Notes under the pieces: generated by a model | What the model was told of the DNA's origin: nothing | Databases searched by the model: none | Seen by the model: the letters and a program-made list of their open reading frames with translations, nothing else | Translations under genes and position numbers: made by a program | Origin: an uncultured Marmoricola sp. | GTDB lineage: Bacteria; Actinomycetota; Actinomycetes; Propionibacteriales; Nocardioidaceae | Direction: 5' to 3' | NCBI GenBank assembly: GCA_937868455.1 | Contig: CALMMO010000459.1 | Span: 1 to 6,553, forward strand | DNA: 6,553 nucleotides | Shown: positions 1 through 6,517 of the stretch, piece after piece | Layout of the letters: each line of letters starts with the position of its first letter | Numbering within the stretch: the stretch's first letter is position 1

Positions 1-606
1 GATTTGGTCGGCTATGACGCGGTGCTGGTCGGTGGTGCTCGCGTTGATCCCCACGTGCGAGCACGGGCCGAGGAACGTGGGGTGCGGGTCGTGGCGACGT
101 ACGGCATGAGTGAGACATGCGGCGGCTGTGTCTATGACGGCGTGCCCCTCGATGGCGTCTCGATGCGCATTGGCGATGACGGGTTGGTCAGGCTCAAGGG
201 GCCGATGCTCTTTGATGGGTACGACGACCAACCCGCCCCCTTAGATGACGGCTGGTTTGTGACCTCCGATCGTGGAGAGATCGTTGATGGGCGGCTCAGG
301 ATCACTGGCCGGGCCGACGACATGATCAACTCCGGCGGACTCAAAGTGCCTGCCGCCGTGGTGCGCGACCGGATAGTGCAACACCCACTAGTCGCGGCTG
401 CTGAAGTTGTCGGAGTGCCTGACCCAGTCTGGGGTGAGCGCGTCGTCGCATTCATCGAGGGCCCTCTTGGACTTCCTGAGGTGCGTGACTGGGTGGCCCA
501 GCAGCACCCCCGAGTCTGGGCTCCGCAGCAACTCATCGTGGTCTCGTCATGGCCGATGTTGGCTAACGGCAAAGTCGATCGACTCGCGTTGAGGAGCCTG
601 GCGTGA
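1..606 (+). CDS. menE: o-Succinylbenzoate-CoA ligase MenE, C-terminal part (5' end off window)
   Basis: MenE activates o-succinylbenzoate with ATP and CoA to o-succinylbenzoyl-CoA, the substrate of MenB, in the cytoplasm. The reading frame is open from base 1, so the gene begins outside the window; about 201 residues are visible. Motifs of the ANL (acyl-CoA synthetase) superfamily occur in order, counting from the GAT codon at base 1: YGMSET at about 34-39 (adenine/ATP site), TSDRGE at 88-93 (the conserved TGD block, here TSD, whose Asp binds the ribose), GRADDMINSGG at 103-113 (hinge), and ANGK near the C-terminus with K191 as the expected catalytic lysine. The short C-terminal domain is intact and the gene ends in TGA. 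Other ANL ligases share these motifs, so the specific MenE call rests on menC and menD following directly. The stop codon overlaps the menC start by 4 bp. One TTA leucine codon occurs at 241-243. Confidence 0.92.
   Translation, partial: DLVGYDAVLVGGARVDPHVRARAEERGVRVVATYGMSETCGGCVYDGVPLDGVSMRIGDDGLVRLKGPMLFDGYDDQPAPLDDGWFVTSDRGEIVDGRLRITGRADDMINSGGLKVPAAVVRDRIVQHPLVAAAEVVGVPDPVWGERVVAFIEGPLGLPEVRDWVAQQHPRVWAPQQLIVVSSWPMLANGKVDRLALRSLA
591..596 (+). promoter_or_regulatory. Ribosome binding site of menC
   Basis: GAGGAG lies inside the last codons of menE, 6 nt before the GTG at 603. It is the clearest Shine-Dalgarno sequence in the window and fixes the menC start at the GTG that overlaps the menE stop. 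Confidence 0.7.
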
Positions 607-1541
607 CTCGCGTCTTTTCGCTCCCGCTGCGCACCAGGTTTCGCGGCATCACTGTGCGCGAAGGCATGGTGTTTCGGGGTGATGCCGGCTGGGGGGAGTG
701 GAGCCCGTTTGTGGAGTACGACGACGCCACGGCTCTGACTTGGCTGCGCTGTGCCCATGAAGCCGCATTCGTGGGCTGGCCAACACCGGTGCGCTCCCAG
801 GTCCCGGTGAACGTGACCGTGCCTGCGGTCGATCCGCCCACCGCCTACGACATCGTGAGGCTTGGAGGCTGTCTAACAGCCAAGGTCAAAGTCGCTGAGC
901 CTGGGCAAACCTTGGCTGATGATCAAGCTCGACTTGAGGCTGTGCGTTCGGCTTTAGGGCCAGCAGGCCTGATCCGGATCGACGCCAATGGGGCCTGGAC
1001 AGTGGATGAAGCCGTGCGTGCGGTGAGGTTGTTGGGGGCCGCCGCAGGCGGCCTTGAGTACGTCGAGCAGCCCTGCGCCAGCGTCGAAGAACTCGCAGCC
1101 CTGCGACGAATCGTTGACGTTCTGATCGCGGCAGATGAGTCGATCAGGCGCGCCGAGGACCCCTATCGAGTGCGTGACCTTGAAGCGGCCGACATCGCAG
1201 TGCTCAAGGTGCAGCCATTGGGAGGTGTGCGTGCATGCCTGCGCATTGCCGAAGACATTGGGATGCCAGTCGTGGTGAGCAGCGCCGTCGAAAGCAGCAT
1301 TGGGATTGCTGCGGGAGTGGCCTTGGCTGCGGCGCTGCCCGAACTCCACCACGCCTGCGGGCTAGCGACCGTGCAGTTGCTCACGCATGACCTTGGTCAG
1401 CCCTCGATGCTGCCAGTCGACGGGATGCTTGAGGTCAGGCCAGTGGAAGCCCTCGACGGATTCGGTGCCTCAGATGAGCGCACGGCATGGTGGTTGGCTC
1501 GCTACGAGCGGGTCAAGGGCATGATGGACTCTTGTGACTGA
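603..1541 (+). CDS. menC: o-Succinylbenzoate synthase MenC
   Basis: MenC dehydrates SHCHC to o-succinylbenzoate, the aromatisation step of menaquinone synthesis. The 312-residue protein has the normal actinobacterial MenC length and the enolase-superfamily architecture: an N-terminal capping domain followed by a TIM barrel. The expected active-site residues are all visible: the KVK pair (K94, K96), RIDAN with metal ligand D127, YVEQP with E155, AADES with D178, and LKVQP with K202. SSAVESSIG at about 226-234 forms the substrate-side loop. The GTG start is supported by the GAGGAG upstream and by the 4-bp overlap with menE (GTGA). The 3' end overlaps menD by 8 bp, so the two are likely translationally coupled. 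Related muconate-lactonizing or N-succinylamino-acid racemase-like enzymes share the fold, but the neighbours settle the assignment. Confidence 0.95.
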   Translation: MTRVFSLPLRTRFRGITVREGMVFRGDAGWGEWSPFVEYDDATALTWLRCAHEAAFVGWPTPVRSQVPVNVTVPAVDPPTAYDIVRLGGCLTAKVKVAEPGQTLADDQARLEAVRSALGPAGLIRIDANGAWTVDEAVRAVRLLGAAAGGLEYVEQPCASVEELAALRRIVDVLIAADESIRRAEDPYRVRDLEAADIAVLKVQPLGGVRACLRIAEDIGMPVVVSSAVESSIGIAAGVALAAALPELHHACGLATVQLLTHDLGQPSMLPVDGMLEVRPVEALDGFGASDERTAWWLARYERVKGMMDSCD

Positions 1542-3105
1542 CGCGACCGCTTTGGCTCGAGCCCTCGTTGACCTGTGGGTTGGCTGGGGTGTGGAGCATG
1601 TGGTGTTGTGCCCGGGCTCGCGATCAGCGCCGCTGGCTTTTGCGTCGTACGACGCCGCGAAGGCGGGGCGGGTGCGACTGCACACCCGCATCGATGAGCG
1701 CACGGCCGGATTCCTCGCCCTGGGCATCGCTAAGACGTCTGGGCGACCGGCAGTGGTGTTCTGCACGAGCGGCACGGCGGCGGCAAACCTGCACCCGGCT
1801 GTCTTGGAGGCGGCGCACGCTGGCGTGCCCCTCGTCGTGGTGACTGCAGATCGTCCAGCTTCGCTGCGCGGCACGGGTGCAAACCAAACCACCGATCAGG
1901 TAGGTCTCTACGGTGACGCGGCACCCTGTTTCGACATCAGCGGCCCGGTGCCAGTGCCGAGGCCCTTAGCTGGTCCGCTGCATCTGAATGTGCAATTTGT
2001 GGAGCCGCTGACGCCTTCGGATCAGGCCCCTCAACTTGAGTGGCCCTCGCAGCCAGTCGAGGCCGACCATGTGCCAAGTGAAGGTGTGCTGAGCATCGGC
2101 CCGCGCACGGTCGTAGTCGCCGGAGATGACGCTGGGCCGCCGGCACGGATCTTGGCCAAGGACGCCCATTGGCCGTTGTTTGCGGAGCCTTCATCGGGTT
2201 CGCGCACCGGCAACCACCCCATTCGCAGCTATCGGCTCCTGCTCGAGTCAGAGCTCGGCCAGGCCATTGAACGCGTGATCGTCTTCGGTCACCCCACGCT
2301 GTCTCGGCCGGTCTCAAGGTTGTTGTCGAGGCCCGATGTTGAGGTGATTTCGGTGCGACCACGCGGTCGGTGGACAGAGCGTCCGCACCCGGTGGTGGCC
2401 ACCTATGACCAGGTGAGCGTCTCGGGTCGTGATGAGAGCGATTGGTTCTCGCTTTGGCGCGCACTCGATCGTGCGGTCTGCGCTGAGCTAGACGGTTTGG
2501 TGGGACAAGAGCTAGGTCCACACGCGGTTGCTCGCGAGGTCTCTGTGAGTGTGCCGCCCGGCGGGATGCTTTATCTCGGCGCATCCAACCCGATCCGCGA
2601 CCTGGACCTGATGGCCCATTCACCCACTCCGGGTCAACGTCGCAAAGTGTTGGCCAACCGTGGCCTGGCGGGCATCGACGGCACCCTCTCATCTGCCATC
2701 GGTGCGGCCCTGACCCGGCGCGGTCGCAACCTCCTGCTTCTAGGCGACGTCACCTTCATGCATGACCTCACTGGGTTGGTGATCGGGCCTCACGAAGAAC
2801 GCCCCGACCTGACCATCGTGGTGGTCAACGACGACGGCGGGTCGATCTTTGCTTCCCTCGAGCAAGGGTCGCCACAGTTCGCCGAGTCCTTCGATCGGAT
2901 CTTCGCCACCCCACATGGGGTCGACTTCTCTGCGTTGTGTGCTGCTCTCAAGGTGCCGCATTGGCGGGTGACCTCGCGCGAAGAGTTGCGTCACGCGTTG
3001 GCATCGCCCCATGGGGGCATTGAGGTGGTTGAGGTCGTCGTACGTCGCGACAACCGGCGCGAGGTTGACGAAGTGATCCGCGAACTAGGTAAAAGTCACA
3101 AGTAA
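1534..3105 (+). CDS. menD: SEPHCHC synthase MenD (ThDP-dependent)
   Basis: MenD decarboxylates 2-oxoglutarate on thiamine diphosphate and adds the succinyl semialdehyde carbanion to isochorismate, giving SEPHCHC. The 523 residues are slightly short for the family (about 550) but complete. Visible landmarks are CPGSRSAPL at 26-34, RIDER at 52-56 with E55 as the glutamate that activates the ThDP aminopyrimidine, GTGANQTTDQ at 113-122 for substrate contact, SNPIRD at 351-356, and the split ThDP/Mg motif GD at 404-405 with NDDGG at 432-436. The GTG start sits inside the end of menC, with 8 bp of overlap. No good Shine-Dalgarno sequence is seen, so translation probably depends on ribosomes ending menC. 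The last codons form the left arm of a strong hairpin shared with the converging P450 gene. No menH lies between menC and menD. The central domain is the least conserved part, as usual for MenD. Confidence 0.96.
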   Translation: MTDATALARALVDLWVGWGVEHVVLCPGSRSAPLAFASYDAAKAGRVRLHTRIDERTAGFLALGIAKTSGRPAVVFCTSGTAAANLHPAVLEAAHAGVPLVVVTADRPASLRGTGANQTTDQVGLYGDAAPCFDISGPVPVPRPLAGPLHLNVQFVEPLTPSDQAPQLEWPSQPVEADHVPSEGVLSIGPRTVVVAGDDAGPPARILAKDAHWPLFAEPSSGSRTGNHPIRSYRLLLESELGQAIERVIVFGHPTLSRPVSRLLSRPDVEVISVRPRGRWTERPHPVVATYDQVSVSGRDESDWFSLWRALDRAVCAELDGLVGQELGPHAVAREVSVSVPPGGMLYLGASNPIRDLDLMAHSPTPGQRRKVLANRGLAGIDGTLSSAIGAALTRRGRNLLLLGDVTFMHDLTGLVIGPHEERPDLTIVVVNDDGGSIFASLEQGSPQFAESFDRIFATPHGVDFSALCAALKVPHWRVTSREELRHALASPHGGIEVVEVVVRRDNRREVDEVIRELGKSHK

Positions 3106-3120
3106 ACCTGTGACTTTTAC
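3089..3120. terminator. Bidirectional rho-independent-type terminator between menD and the P450 gene
   Basis: A perfect 12-bp inverted repeat (arms 3089-3100 and 3109-3120) flanks an 8-nt loop. Its outer part is AAAA on the left and TTTT on the right, so a short U tract ends the stem in transcripts from either strand, as expected for a bidirectional terminator. The left arm lies within the last codons of menD and its TAA is in the loop. The right arm contains the TAA (3117-3119) of the minus-strand P450 gene. The function is inferred from symmetry and position; the U tract is only four bases long. Confidence 0.82.
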
Positions 3121-4319
3121 ACCGAAAACCCGATCGGAAACTCCAGCGCCCCAGTGTTTCCGCTGATCGGCAGCCAGCGCCCCGGACCCAGCGGCCGAGC
3201 ATGTGGCATCCGCCTGGCCAACTGAGGCAAAGCCACCGCCATGTCGGTGCGCGCGACGAAGTGGCCCAAGCAGTGGTGGACCCCGGCACCGAAACCGAGG
3301 TGGGGAGCGCGCTCGGCGGTGATGTCGAAACTTGGGTCGGGGTTGGCGCGCGGATCAGTGCCCGCAGAGTGTGAGAGCACCTGCACGATGCCACCCTTGG
3401 GAATCAGCAGCCCGTTGAGCATCACGTCATCGAGAGCCTCGCGGGTGATCCAGGTGACCGTCGGATTCACCCTCATCACTTCTTCCACGGCGTTGGACCC
3501 CAGGGTCGGGTCAGCGGCGAGCATGGCCAATTGGTCGGGGTGCTCCATCAGGGTCTGCATCGCCAGTCCCAGTTGGTTGCGAGTCGTCTCCATGCCCGCG
3601 AACGCCAAGAAGGCCAAGGCGACGCTGAGTTCTTCACGAGTCAGTGAATCGGAGTCTGTCGATGCGCGCACGAGTTCGCTCACCAGGTCCTCTTGCGGAT
3701 CACGCTCGCGTCGACGTACGACGTCATCTAGGTAGTGCGTCATCTGAGTCAACGCCGACTCGATCACCGGCAAGTCAGCAGCAACCGAGATGCCAAACGA
3801 TCGACCCAAATCGTCGGCCCAGTGTGCGATCTGCTCCCAGTCCGACTCTGGCAGGCCCATGAGCAGGCACAAGATCCGCGCGGCATAGGGCTCGGCAAAC
3901 TCGGAGATGAACTCCACCTCGCCTCGGGCAGCAAACTGATCGATGAGTGAGTCAGCGAGTTCGGCAAACGCCGGTCGCATGGCAGCGATTGTCTTGCTGC
4001 GAAAGGCTGGCATCAGTAGTCGTCTCAACCGGGCGTGGTCATCGCCTTCGAGGCTGAGCAGGACCTGCTTCCACCAGTCGTGGAAGAGCCCAGAGTGGAT
4101 GCCGTTTTGCTCGGGCCACCGCCCGTTGCCTTGCGCGAAGCGGCGGTCTTTCAGCAAGGCGCTGGCCTCGGAGTACCTCAAGACAGCCCAACCCCACGTT
4201 GTTTCGACGTACCACTGCTCTTCGCGAGCTGCATGCACCGCAGCCGAGGTAGTGCTGAAGGCGGGATCGCCCATGTCCCAGGTGCTGGTGGAGGTGCTCA
4301 TAGGGCCATCGTGTCGCAT
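3117..4319 (-). CDS. Cytochrome P450 (soluble bacterial type) inside the men locus
   Basis: This is a heme-thiolate monooxygenase of 400 residues, the usual size for soluble bacterial P450s, with no signal peptide or membrane anchor. All diagnostic motifs are intact: the C-helix EGDDHARLRR at 91-100, the I-helix oxygen-activation motif AGMETT at 241-246, the K-helix ExxR at E280-R283, and the heme loop HLGFGAGVHHCLG at 340-352 with C350 as the axial ligand. The substrate and CYP family cannot be assigned from memory. The gene follows menF by 20 bp on the same strand with no visible terminator, so it is probably expressed from the menF promoter. No ferredoxin or ferredoxin reductase gene is in the window. 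The start is uncertain: ATG at 4319 gives 400 residues, while an in-frame ATG at 4301 gives 394 and begins MSTSTSTWDMGDPAF, a more P450-like N-terminus. Neither has a clear ribosome binding site. Possible roles are menaquinone tailoring, by analogy with mycobacterial CYP128, or an unrelated oxidation. Confidence 0.95.
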   Translation of the reverse strand: MRHDGPMSTSTSTWDMGDPAFSTTSAAVHAAREEQWYVETTWGWAVLRYSEASALLKDRRFAQGNGRWPEQNGIHSGLFHDWWKQVLLSLEGDDHARLRRLLMPAFRSKTIAAMRPAFAELADSLIDQFAARGEVEFISEFAEPYAARILCLLMGLPESDWEQIAHWADDLGRSFGISVAADLPVIESALTQMTHYLDDVVRRRERDPQEDLVSELVRASTDSDSLTREELSVALAFLAFAGMETTRNQLGLAMQTLMEHPDQLAMLAADPTLGSNAVEEVMRVNPTVTWITREALDDVMLNGLLIPKGGIVQVLSHSAGTDPRANPDPSFDITAERAPHLGFGAGVHHCLGHFVARTDMAVALPQLARRMPHARPLGPGRWLPISGNTGALEFPIGFSV

Positions 4320-4339
4320 GTGCGGCGGGTGGGTGGTGG

Positions 4340-5611
4340 TTAGCCGCCGAGTGAGTCTCTGACGGGGACGAACTTCGCCATCGCCTCAGCAAGTTCGTCC
4401 TCGGGGTTGGAATCGGCCACGATGCCGCAGCCCGCAAAGAGGCGCACGGAATTGCCGGTCAACAAGCCAGAGCGCAAGGCGATGCCAAACTCGCCATCGC
4501 CGCTGGCATCCATCCAGCCAACCGGGGCGGCGTAACGATCGCGAGGCATCCCCTCGATCTCCTCGATCAAGGCCACCGCAGCTTTGGTGGGGGTGCCGCC
4601 CACTGCAGCAGATGGGTGCAGAGCTGCAGCCAGGTCGAGGACGTTCGCCCCAGCCATGCCGTCATGGATCACGGCAGTCACATCGGTGGCCAGGTGCATC
4701 ACGTTGGGCAGGTGGAGCACGAACGGCGCGTCAGGCAAGTTCATCGAGTCGCAGTACGGCGCGAGCGCGTCGGCGACTGAGCGCACGGCGTACTCGTGTT
4801 CTTCAAGGTCCTTTGACGAACGCGCCAACGTGGCTGCCAGAGCCAGGTCGCGATCGTCATCGCCGGTGCGCCGGATGGTGCCAGCCAGCACGCGTGAGGT
4901 CACCAGGCCCTTTTCGCGCCGTACCAACATCTCAGGGGTGGCACCAAACATGCCTTCGACATGGAAGGTCCAGCAGGTCTCGTAGTGAGCCGCGAGTTGC
5001 TGGAGCGGCCAACGAACATCGATGGGTGCCTTCGCCGTCGCAATGAGGTCGCGAGCCAGCACGACCTTGTCGAGATCGCCCGCGTTGATTCGGGCAACCG
5101 CGTCGGCCACGACGCTTTCCCAGGCTGCGCCGCTCAGAGCCCCATCTGCGTAGGTGACTTCTTGGGGCACCCGCGCCGCCGGACCAACATGTGGCTCATA
5201 GCCTCCGACCGGGCTTTGCCCAGCTGGCGTAATGGTGGTCACCCAGGCGGTGCCGGCACGTCGACCGATGATGACCTCAGGTACGACGAGCACCGAGGAT
5301 CCAGGTTCTTGAGCGAATCCGAAACTGCCGAAAGACACCAAGCCACTGCCAGGGGTGTTCACCTGGTCGTCGACCTCGGCGACCGCGATCAGGTCGCGCC
5401 ACCAGGCAGCGGCGTCAACGAATCGATCGGCTCCATTTGTTTCAACCCGCGCCGCGACTCCCCAACCCACAAAGCCTTCGGCTCGACGCAGCCAGGCGAA
5501 GGTGTCGGAGCGATCTGGCAGCAAGGTCAGCAGTGAGCCCGGATCGGCGATTTCGGTAGTGCGAATAACCAGCGGGATAGGTGGGCTAGCCCCCTCAACT
5601 GCACTGGTCAC
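4340..5611 (-). CDS. menF: Isochorismate synthase MenF
   Basis: MenF isomerises chorismate to isochorismate with Mg2+, the committed step toward menaquinone. The 423-residue protein has a variable N-terminal half and a typical chorismate-utilising C-terminal domain. Motifs are KVVLARD at 182-188 (K182 expected as the base that activates water), GATPEML at 223-229 (E227 expected as the general acid), AGTIRR at 243-248, [10 protein letters not shown] at 267-276, HLATDV at 306-311, [14 protein letters not shown] at 332-345, PVGWMD at 363-368, [11 protein letters not shown] at 373-383, and the C-terminal [14 protein letters not shown]g-binding segment at 393-406. Paralogues that make salicylate, or isochorismate for siderophores (EntC/DhbC), share these motifs. 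The men neighbours favour MenF. The start is a GTG at 5611 with no Shine-Dalgarno sequence but a -10-like TAGGCT 6 nt upstream, consistent with a leaderless mRNA. The gene is divergent from menG and followed by the P450 gene. Confidence 0.93.
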   Translation of the reverse strand: MTSAVEGASPPIPLVIRTTEIADPGSLLTLLPDRSDTFAWLRRAEGFVGWGVAARVETNGADRFVDAAAWWRDLIAVAEVDDQVNTPGSGLVSFGSFGFAQEPGSSVLVVPEVIIGRRAGTAWVTTITPAGQSPVGGYEPHVGPAARVPQEVTYADGALSGAAWESVVADAVARINAGDLDKVVLARDLIATAKAPIDVRWPLQQLAAHYETCWTFHVEGMFGATPEMLVRREKGLVTSRVLAGTIRRTGDDDRDLALAATLARSSKDLEEHEYAVRSVADALAPYCDSMNLPDAPFVLHLPNVMHLATDVTAVIHDGMAGANVLDLAAALHPSAAVGGTPTKAAVALIEEIEGMPRDRYAAPVGWMDASGDGEFGIALRSGLLTGNSVRLFAGCGIVADSNPEDELAEAMAKFVPVRDSLGG

Positions 5612-5648
5612 CGGGGCAGCCTAGTCACCAGTCCGGGCGATTTGTCAC
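5612..5648 (-). promoter_or_regulatory. Putative menF-P450 promoter, leaderless type
   Basis: Reading the minus strand toward menF, TAGGCT (plus coordinates 5618-5623) fits the TANNNT -10 pattern and ends 6 nt before the GTG start codon. Transcription would therefore begin at or very near the start codon. A -35-like GTGACA (5643-5648, five of six matches to TTGACA) lies upstream, but with a long spacer of 19 nt. The same TAGGCT hexamer precedes menG at nearly the same distance. Confidence 0.5.
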
Positions 5649-5703
5649 TCGGAGCGGGGTGGATCACGCTGAGGGATGGGTCACGTTGGGAGCCGCCGCG
5701 CAT

Positions 5704-5740
5704 TTCAAGGCCAGGCATGGTGCTGGTTAGGCTGCTGCGC
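5704..5740 (+). promoter_or_regulatory. Putative menG promoter, leaderless type
   Basis: TAGGCT at 5728-5733 fits the TANNNT -10 pattern and ends 7 nt before the GTG at 5741. That would put the transcription start on or next to the first base of the start codon. The -35 region is weak (TTCAAG at 5704-5709 with an 18-nt spacer). No Shine-Dalgarno sequence precedes the GTG, which agrees with leaderless translation. Confidence 0.5.
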
Positions 5741-6430
5741 GTGACCCGCGCTGACCTGAGCAAGAAGCCTGCCGAAGTGCAGGCAATGTTTAACGACGTT
5801 GCCAAGCGCTACGACATCACCAACGACATCTTGTCCTTGGGGCAAGACCGCCGCTGGCGGCGCGATGTCATCAACGCGGTCGAACCACTCCCGGGGGAGC
5901 GGGTCTTGGATCTTGCGGCGGGAACCGGCACCTCGAGCCAGCCGTTCGCCGATGCTGGGGCCGAGGTCGTGCCCTGCGATTTCTCCATCGGCATGTTGCA
6001 GGTGGGCAAGCAGGCCAAGCCGCACCTGATGTTCACCGCAGGCGACGGAACGAAGCTCCCCTTCGCCGACGCATCCTTTGATGCCGTCACCATTTCGTTT
6101 GGGCTGCGCAACATCGTCGACACCGATGCTGGCTTGCGCGAGATGCGTCGAGTGACCAAGCCTGGCGGGCGTCTTGTGGTGTGTGAGTTCAGCACCCCCA
6201 CGTGGGCACCTTTCCGCACCGTCTATTTGGAGTACCTCATGAAGGCGCTCCCACCAGTTGCGCGAGCCGTCTCCTCATCACCCGATGCGTACGTCTACCT
6301 CGCCGAATCGATCCGAGCTTGGCCCGACCAACAAGGTCTCGCTGACCGCATCACCGCCGCAGGCTGGACAGCGACCAAGTGGCGCAACCTCACCGGCGGC
6401 ATCGTGGCGTTGCACCACGCGATTGCCTAG
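5741..6430 (+). CDS. menG: Demethylmenaquinone methyltransferase MenG (UbiE family)
   Basis: MenG transfers a methyl group from S-adenosylmethionine to the naphthoquinone ring of demethylmenaquinone, the final step to menaquinone. With the GTG at 5741 the protein has 229 residues, close to the mycobacterial enzyme. Family blocks are [17 protein letters not shown] at 24-40, SAM motif [11 protein letters not shown] at 55-64, CDFSIGML at 79-86, [10 protein letters not shown] at 101-110, SFGLRNIVD at 119-127, VTKPGG at 138-143, [17 protein letters not shown] at 181-197 and [12 protein letters not shown] at 214-225. The frame stays open upstream to 5642, but those residues do not resemble any MenG N-terminus, whereas [17 protein letters not shown] does. 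The gene is transcribed divergently from menF. What follows it lies beyond the window. Confidence 0.96.
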   Translation: MTRADLSKKPAEVQAMFNDVAKRYDITNDILSLGQDRRWRRDVINAVEPLPGERVLDLAAGTGTSSQPFADAGAEVVPCDFSIGMLQVGKQAKPHLMFTAGDGTKLPFADASFDAVTISFGLRNIVDTDAGLREMRRVTKPGGRLVVCEFSTPTWAPFRTVYLEYLMKALPPVARAVSSSPDAYVYLAESIRAWPDQQGLADRITAAGWTATKWRNLTGGIVALHHAIA

Positions 6431-6517
6431 ACCAATCCGGGGTTCAGCTTCGGGGGAGTACGTCGTTCGCCGTACGTCAAAGTGGGCTCGAAAGGGCGGT
6501 ACTTCCCATGGAAAACT
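6431..6517. other. Non-coding region downstream of menG with short direct repeats
   Basis: No gene is supported here. GTACGTC occurs twice (6458-6464 and 6472-6478) with a 14-bp period. CTTCCCATG occurs at 6502-6510 and again at 6522-6530, exactly 20 bp apart; the second copy lies in the palindrome that follows. No hairpin with a T tract is seen directly after the menG stop. Confidence 0.5.

Noticed and set aside
132..758. Minus-strand open frame of 208 codons opposite menE and menC
   Set aside because: Low-complexity Ser/Thr/Arg/Pro composition, and it spans the junction of two solid genes on the other strand.
1037..1053. GC hairpin with 7-bp arms (GGCCGCC / GGCGGCC) inside menC
   Set aside because: It is in the middle of coding sequence for an Ala/Gly run and has no T tract. 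Such hairpins are common by chance at this GC content.
1937..2692. Long minus-strand open frame (251 codons) opposite menD
   Set aside because: Its composition is rich in Arg, Pro and Ala with no recognisable motif. It is a GC-driven shadow of a confidently identified gene.
3007..3016. Palindrome CCCCATGGGG in menD
   Set aside because: A short coding palindrome explained by codon composition. A similar one occurs at about 2909-2922.
3943..4362. Plus-strand open frame of 139 codons opposite the P450 N-terminus
   Set aside because: Rich in Ser and Arg, no motif, no ribosome binding site; a shadow frame.
4961..5536. Plus-strand open frame of 191 codons opposite menF
   Set aside because: No domain or motif, and fully antisense to a complete isochorismate synthase.
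5642..5740. N-terminal extension of menG to the TTG at 5642
   Set aside because: The 33 extra residues do not resemble any MenG N-terminus, cover the promoter region, and the GTG at 5741 gives the typical MTRADL start.
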